64,000 nucleotides of DNA from Poecilobothrus nobilitatus (taxonomy: Eukaryota; Arthropoda; Insecta; Diptera; Dolichopodidae), in the NCBI GenBank assembly GCA_947095535.1, contig OX352772.1, positions 143,168,660 to 143,232,659 of the forward strand, read 5' to 3'. Below, in pieces: positions 59,251 to 64,000 of this stretch. Made by a program: the position numbers and the translations under genes. How positions within the stretch are numbered: position 1 is the first letter of the stretch; the number at the start of each line of letters is the position of its first letter. The notes beneath the pieces are model-generated. The model saw only the letters and a program-made list of their open reading frames with translations, made no database searches and was not told where the DNA came from.

Positions 59251-62200
59251 CAAGCCTTCTTCAATAACAAGCCTCCTTCTTCAACGGTCGGCCTATAAAA
59301 TAATTGAGAGGTTAAGCTCTCTCAATATTGGCAGTTATCTGAGTCGCAAAAGAACTCTTAGACTGGGCCAAAAGAGTGGTAGGCCAGGTAAAGCCCCAAG
59401 AAGGACAAATCCCAAGTTCATCGAAGGACCTTATTTCTAAGAGACGGACGTCACAAGATGAGCCACAGGGTATTTCCAAAAAGCCTAGGTTGCTAGGCAG
59501 CAACCAGCTAACCAAGCCGTTCAATGAAATTGCCAAGAACCTGCCCAAGCAAACACGTTTATCAAAATGATGATAGTGTCAAATCTCCAACTTCCAACTC
59601 ACAATTGTAAGATTGCCAAACTAGGGGAAGTAGTAGAAGAATCCCGACAGGCGTTGATCATTGTCAATAAGGACTCCCTACAACGCAAAGCGAAAGCCAA
59701 AGGGGTCATTAGTTACAGGTTCCCGGCGGTAACACTAACGGTGAAGGCCAAATCAAGCCCAAGAATCACACTCTGATCGATCCGATGTCATTGGCGTAGC
59801 ATTCCCCTCGGCTCCAAAGAGAGTGAATGAAGTCATCAAGGCTGACGATGGAGGCGATCTACTTAGATCTGTTTCAGACAGCTTTGATGAAGCAAAAAGC
59901 TTCTCAATGGACTTGAAGCTAACGCGACGGTGGTGGATATTAAGAATGGCTCAGGTACTGAAGCTACTCCAAATTAATCTCCATCACCCCAAAGGGTTCC
60001 TGCCACACCTCAGGAGAACGGGCCGTGGGTGGCAGAAAAACAGGTTCATGGACTCCAGATACCAGGTTACAAGTTGTTGTTTAATAAAGAGGTATGCAAA
60101 CCTAGAGCTTGCATACTTGCTAAAAATACTTTAAATTTAACTTTTATGTATAATTACAGTGATGCTGATCTGGTCGGGGCGAGCCTAAAGATAAACAATT
60201 CAAGGCTCTAGGTTGTTGCGGCGTATCTTCCTCGCGATTTGCAGGATTCACTTCCTCCATCCAATCTTGCAGGGCTCGTAGTGGATGCTAGAAGGATGAA
60301 CATTGGGGTCATCATAAGCTGCGACGCCAATTCTCACCATGACATCTGGGGTAGTTCGGATACCAACGAAAGAGGTGAGTCACTTTTTGATTACATTTGA
60401 AGTACTAACCTTCTTATCTGTAACATTGGCAGGGAAACTACCTTTTGTACTAGTAATAGACAAGAAGTCCTAAACATAACCTTAGTCTCGGACTTCATTT
60501 ATTCTAAAATGAACTCGTGGAAAGTTTCTGATGAGCATTCCTTTTCAAATCACAGATACCTTGCGTTCAGTCTGGACGAAAGTCCTCCAATAAAGTCAGT
60601 CTCTCGAAATCTTAAGAGAACTAACAGGAAGAAATATTTGGAGCACTTAACATCAACGCTTGCCTCTTTAACACCTGGAATTCTTAAAAATATCCAAGAT
60701 CTAATTACCCTAGTAAACGATTTTACTAAGGCCTCCAATAAGTCTTTAGAGCATTCTTGTCCCATCAGTAAGCCTAGGGGAAAACCAAACCCCACCTTCG
60801 TGGAATGATGAAATTAAAGCTCTAAGGAAAGATAGTAGGAGGGCTTTCAATAATGCCAAAAAAAGGAATAAGGTACAGGACTGGAGCTCTTATAAAATGG
60901 CTCGTAGTCAGTACAAAAAAGCACTTAAAAAGGCGAAAAGAGACAACTGGAGACTACACTGCGGAGGTATAACCCCCTCCTATCGACAAACCCCATGGTC
61001 CCCAGTTTTCTTAAAAAAGAGGATGGCAGATGGGCTACCGCAAACGAGGAGTCGTCGGAATTACTTTTAAAAACCCATTTTCCTGGGTGCACAAATAATA
61101 GCTCAGAGGTGGTTTGAATCCTCTCCCTACTATCTCGGAGGTGGTGGTTACAGGAGACAAATTACAATAGGCTATATATAGTTTCAAACCATTCAAGTCA
61201 AGCGGACCGAATGGTATTATACCCGCTGAGATCCAGCAAAATTCATCTACTACCCAGGTTTGGCTAGAAAGCATTTTCTGTGGTTGTCTTAAGTTGGGGC
61301 TTATCCCGGATAATAAATTAAAAGGTCAGAGTAGTGTTTATACTCAAGGCCGGCAAAAGTAGTCACGTCTATGCGAAAGACTTTCAGCCTATAAGCCTGT
61401 CATCCTTCCTTCTAAAAACCTTAGAAAAATTGATTAACAACTATATCCGCTGCAACTTAGATAAAAATCTGTTGTCAGCCTCTCACTGTAAAGGGTAGTC
61501 AGTGAATACTGCACTTCACACCTTATGTAGCTCGATTGAAAGATCTTTAAATTTCAAAGCGTGTTCTCTTGCAGCATTTATAGACATTGAGAGCATTTAA
61601 TAACGTCAATCAGGCAGCAATTGTAGACGCACTCATAATCCTAAGAGTAGAACCGAAGCTAAGAGCACTGATAGCTAATATGCTAAATTGCAGGGCAATC
61701 AGTGCCAACTTAGGCAACGCTTCTGCAAAAAGGTTTGTGAAGAGAGAAATTCCGCAAGGGGTGGGGGGGGGGGCGTGCTCCCTTTTTTGGAATATGGTGG
61801 TAAATAAACTACTTAAAATCCTGGAAGAGACAGGCTACAAAACAATAGCCTATGCGGACGATGTTGCTGTGGTTGTCAGTGGCAAGTTCTCAGACAGTTT
61901 CAGGGACGTTTCGCAACTTGCACTAAACAAAATCACAACATGGGCTACAGACTGTAGACTGTCGGTAAATCCACAGAAAACCGAACTGGTCCTATTTACA
62001 ATGGAATATAAAATTCCTAAAATAAAGCCGCCTTCGTTAAATCAACCGCAAGACAATCGCTAGGGTTCAAAGAACTGCCACACTATGTATTAGTGACTCT
62101 TTAATAACAACCCCTTCTGCGGCCTTGGACACCATGCTTAATCTGGTGCCTGTAGAATATTATAGCAAATTTGCAGCCGCAAACACAGCTGTGAGATTAA

Positions 62201-63089
62201 AAGCTACATCCTAGTAGACCAACTCACGAGAAGGTCACTCGGATATCATAAACCAATTTACTCCCGTCTTGGAGACTACACGTTCCCCGATTACTTCTTC
62301 GGGAAATCTCATGTGACGAGCATACCAAACCGTGAGAGTTGGAACTCGAACACAGTGATGACCTTCGAAGGAGTACAATTCTACACGGATGGCTCAAAAA
62401 TGAACAGCAATATAGGATGCGGAGTCTTCTCAGATAATCTGAATATCAGTCATAATTTCCGATTACCAAACCATTGTAGCATCTTCCAAGCGGAAATTAT
62501 GCCAATTCAAGAAGTCTTGATTCTACTGATTAAAAGCGTTTTGACTGTAAAGCAAGTACGTCAGATAGTCAGGCAATTTCTAGAATCAACGTGTACCACC
62601 TCGAAAACTGTAATAAACTGCCGAAAACTTCCTAACGATATGACCAGGCAGTTTAGCATTCAGTTTTGCTGGGTACCAGGTCATCGAGGTATTCCGGGAA
62701 ATGAAAAAGCTGATGAACTCGCAAGAATTGGTAAAACCTTACAAGTCTTGCCGGATAGGGCAAGACTAAGGGTACCTCTATCCACAAGCAAAACGTTACT
62801 TCGAAGAAAATAACGGATATGGTAAATTCCAAATGGTCAAACTTGACCTCGTGCAATATCACAAGATTGATATGGCCCAAAACCGATTTAAGATTATCCA
62901 ATGATCTGGTTTCTTACAAAGGGCAGACATTGGAATGACAATGGGTATAATCACCGGTCACTGTCTAAAGATGAAGAAGAGGAGGAAATTACTCCCCATT
63001 TCCTTTACACAATACCCATTTGGGGAAATATTTCTTCAACAACCTTAGCGACCTAGCAGGTAAAAATATGAAGAGTATTCTTCCCTTTG
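59251..63089 (+). pseudogene. LOA-like LINE family B, copy B3
   Basis: Parts as in B2, without the leader and start of ORF1. The DUF4780-like end is at about 59567-59776, here without the B2 stop at SRQAL. The endonuclease is at about 59940-60560, with HHDIWGSS kept. The linker and RT run from 60509; RNAFNNVNQ and the poly-G-damaged PQG are at about 61758, and YADD is intact at about 61849. RNase H is at 62313-62813 (YTDGSKMNSN, WVPGHRGIPGNEKADELA). B3 keeps ancestral residues that B2 lost. It carries its own deletion between RT and RNase H and a frameshift at 60790 (AAACCCCACC versus ACACCACC). Confidence 0.85.
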
Positions 63090-64000
63090 CAAAAAGGGAA
63101 GCTCAAATTGATTTTAATGGAAATGGAAAATGGGCACCAAGTTGATGCTATTTACACAGATTTTAGTAAAGCATTTGATCGTGTCGATCATACTATTTTG
63201 CTTAACAAACTTGTTGCAATAGGTATTTCGGGTACATTTCTTACATGGCTGTACTCTTACTTAACAAATAGAACTCAAAACATAAAATTCCAAGGTTTTT
63301 TATCAAACACAGTGACCGTTACTTCAGGAGTACCTCAAGGTAGCCATTTAGGTCCACTTCTATTTAATATATTAATTTCAGACCTTTCGGCCAAACTAGT
63401 GGGTGTATCACATATTGCATTTGCCGACGATCTTAAAATTTACCACGTTATCAAAAATATTTCTGATGTTGCATTACTTCAGTCAAACCTACATTCTTTA
63501 CAAGAATGGTGTTCTTCCAATAAGTTAGAGCTGAACATTCAAAAATGCAAGGCTATTAGTTTTACACGGAAAAGATCTACTATTTTATTCGATTATTCTA
63601 TTGATAATGTAACTCTAGAAAGGGTAAGCAGCATGACCGATCTAGGGATTCTTTTGGATGATAAGCTTAACTTCCATCTTCACTATGAGCATATGATTTC
63701 CAAGGCAAATAAAATGTTAGGATTCATTAAAAGAAGAGCTAAAGAATTCAGTAACATAGCGGTGACAAAATCTCTCTAAGATTCTTTAGTACGATCTATT
63801 CTAGAATACGGCAACATTGTTTGGAATCCTGTATTTCAAATACACTCCGATAGAATCGAATCTGTTCAAAAACAATTCCTATTATTTGCTTTGAGAAATC
63901 AATATAACCCTATTGACCATTCAATGCTACCTAATTATAATGTAAGATTAAATTCATTGAACATGTTAACTTTATCTTCACACAGGCAGATACTTTCATC
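63087..64000 (+). pseudogene. Jockey/CR1-like LINE RT, second copy, cut by window end
   Basis: Same insertion as at 17063 with the same nonsense codon at 63777-63779. Two residues differ in the first frame: Lys for Glu in TDFSKAFD, and His for Arg in RVDHTILL. In both cases this copy has the residue typical of the family, so the changes probably occurred in the 17-kb copy. The frame continues past the window end. Confidence 0.88.

Larger units (their letters stand above)
59251..64000. repeat. 4.75-kb direct duplication of 13147-17976
   Basis: Homology begins at CAAGCCTTCTTCAATAA (59251; 13147) and continues to the window end. Immediately after the start, copy B3 has a short imperfect repeat (CAAGCCTCCTTCTTCAA) that B2 lacks. 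Offset is about 46120 up to 62040 and 46024 after, owing to about 97 bases missing in B3 (15921-16017 of B2). Substitutions are scattered, clearly more than in the 6.3-kb pair. Confidence 0.93.

Overview
This window looks like transposon-dense, AT-rich nuclear DNA from an insect, most likely a fly. I see no host gene, rRNA, tRNA gene or CRISPR array. The evidence is eukaryotic: non-LTR retrotransposons (LINEs) with endonuclease, reverse transcriptase (RT) and RNase H; an errantivirus (Ty3/gypsy-type insect endogenous retrovirus) with a tRNA-Ser-type primer site and an env remnant with a furin-like site; hAT, mariner and PIF/Harbinger transposase fossils; and MITEs. The errantivirus points to Diptera (or another insect), but the species cannot be named from sequence alone. 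Every coding region carries at least one frameshift, nonsense codon, deletion or truncation.

Layout. 1-6304: 3' part of a LOA/I-like LINE (family A, RT and RNase H), an inverted scrap of that family's 5' end, a Harbinger transposase split by a MITE dimer, and the C-terminus of a minus-strand LINE RT. 6305-7325: Jockey-type RT remnant. 7326-8790: AT-rich. 8800-10598: deleted LINE of a second LOA-like family (B1). 11614-12720: hAT remnant. 12907-17065: second family-B copy (B2), followed by a 5'-truncated Jockey/CR1-like LINE to 18488. 18490-20160: minus-strand family-A copy lying head-to-head with the near full-length family-A element at about 20190-25250. 22417-28720: almost exact second copy of 1-6304. 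28481-29979: minus-strand LINE RT fused in frame to a mariner fragment. 30300-31790: MADF-like remnant and a block of about 143-bp tandem repeats.

31991-53531: three direct tandem copies (6915, 6916 and about 7710 bp). Each holds a possible tRNA-like SINE, a 0.6-kb MITE, AT-rich spacer, a Jockey ORF1 remnant, and the 5' LTR, primer site and gag of the errantivirus. Only the last unit runs on into protease, RT, RNase H, integrase and env (53514-57236). Env is cut off by a minus-strand I-like LINE (57240-59250). 59251-64000 repeats 13147-17976 (family B3 plus the Jockey/CR1-like LINE).

How it fits together: these are layered insertions, plus at least three separate direct duplications of different apparent age. 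By eye I saw one difference in the 6.3-kb pair, scattered private differences among the 6.9-kb units, and more in the B2/B3 pair. Such a locus could be pericentromeric heterochromatin or a piRNA-cluster-like graveyard. That is inference; the sequence shows only the nested and duplicated elements.
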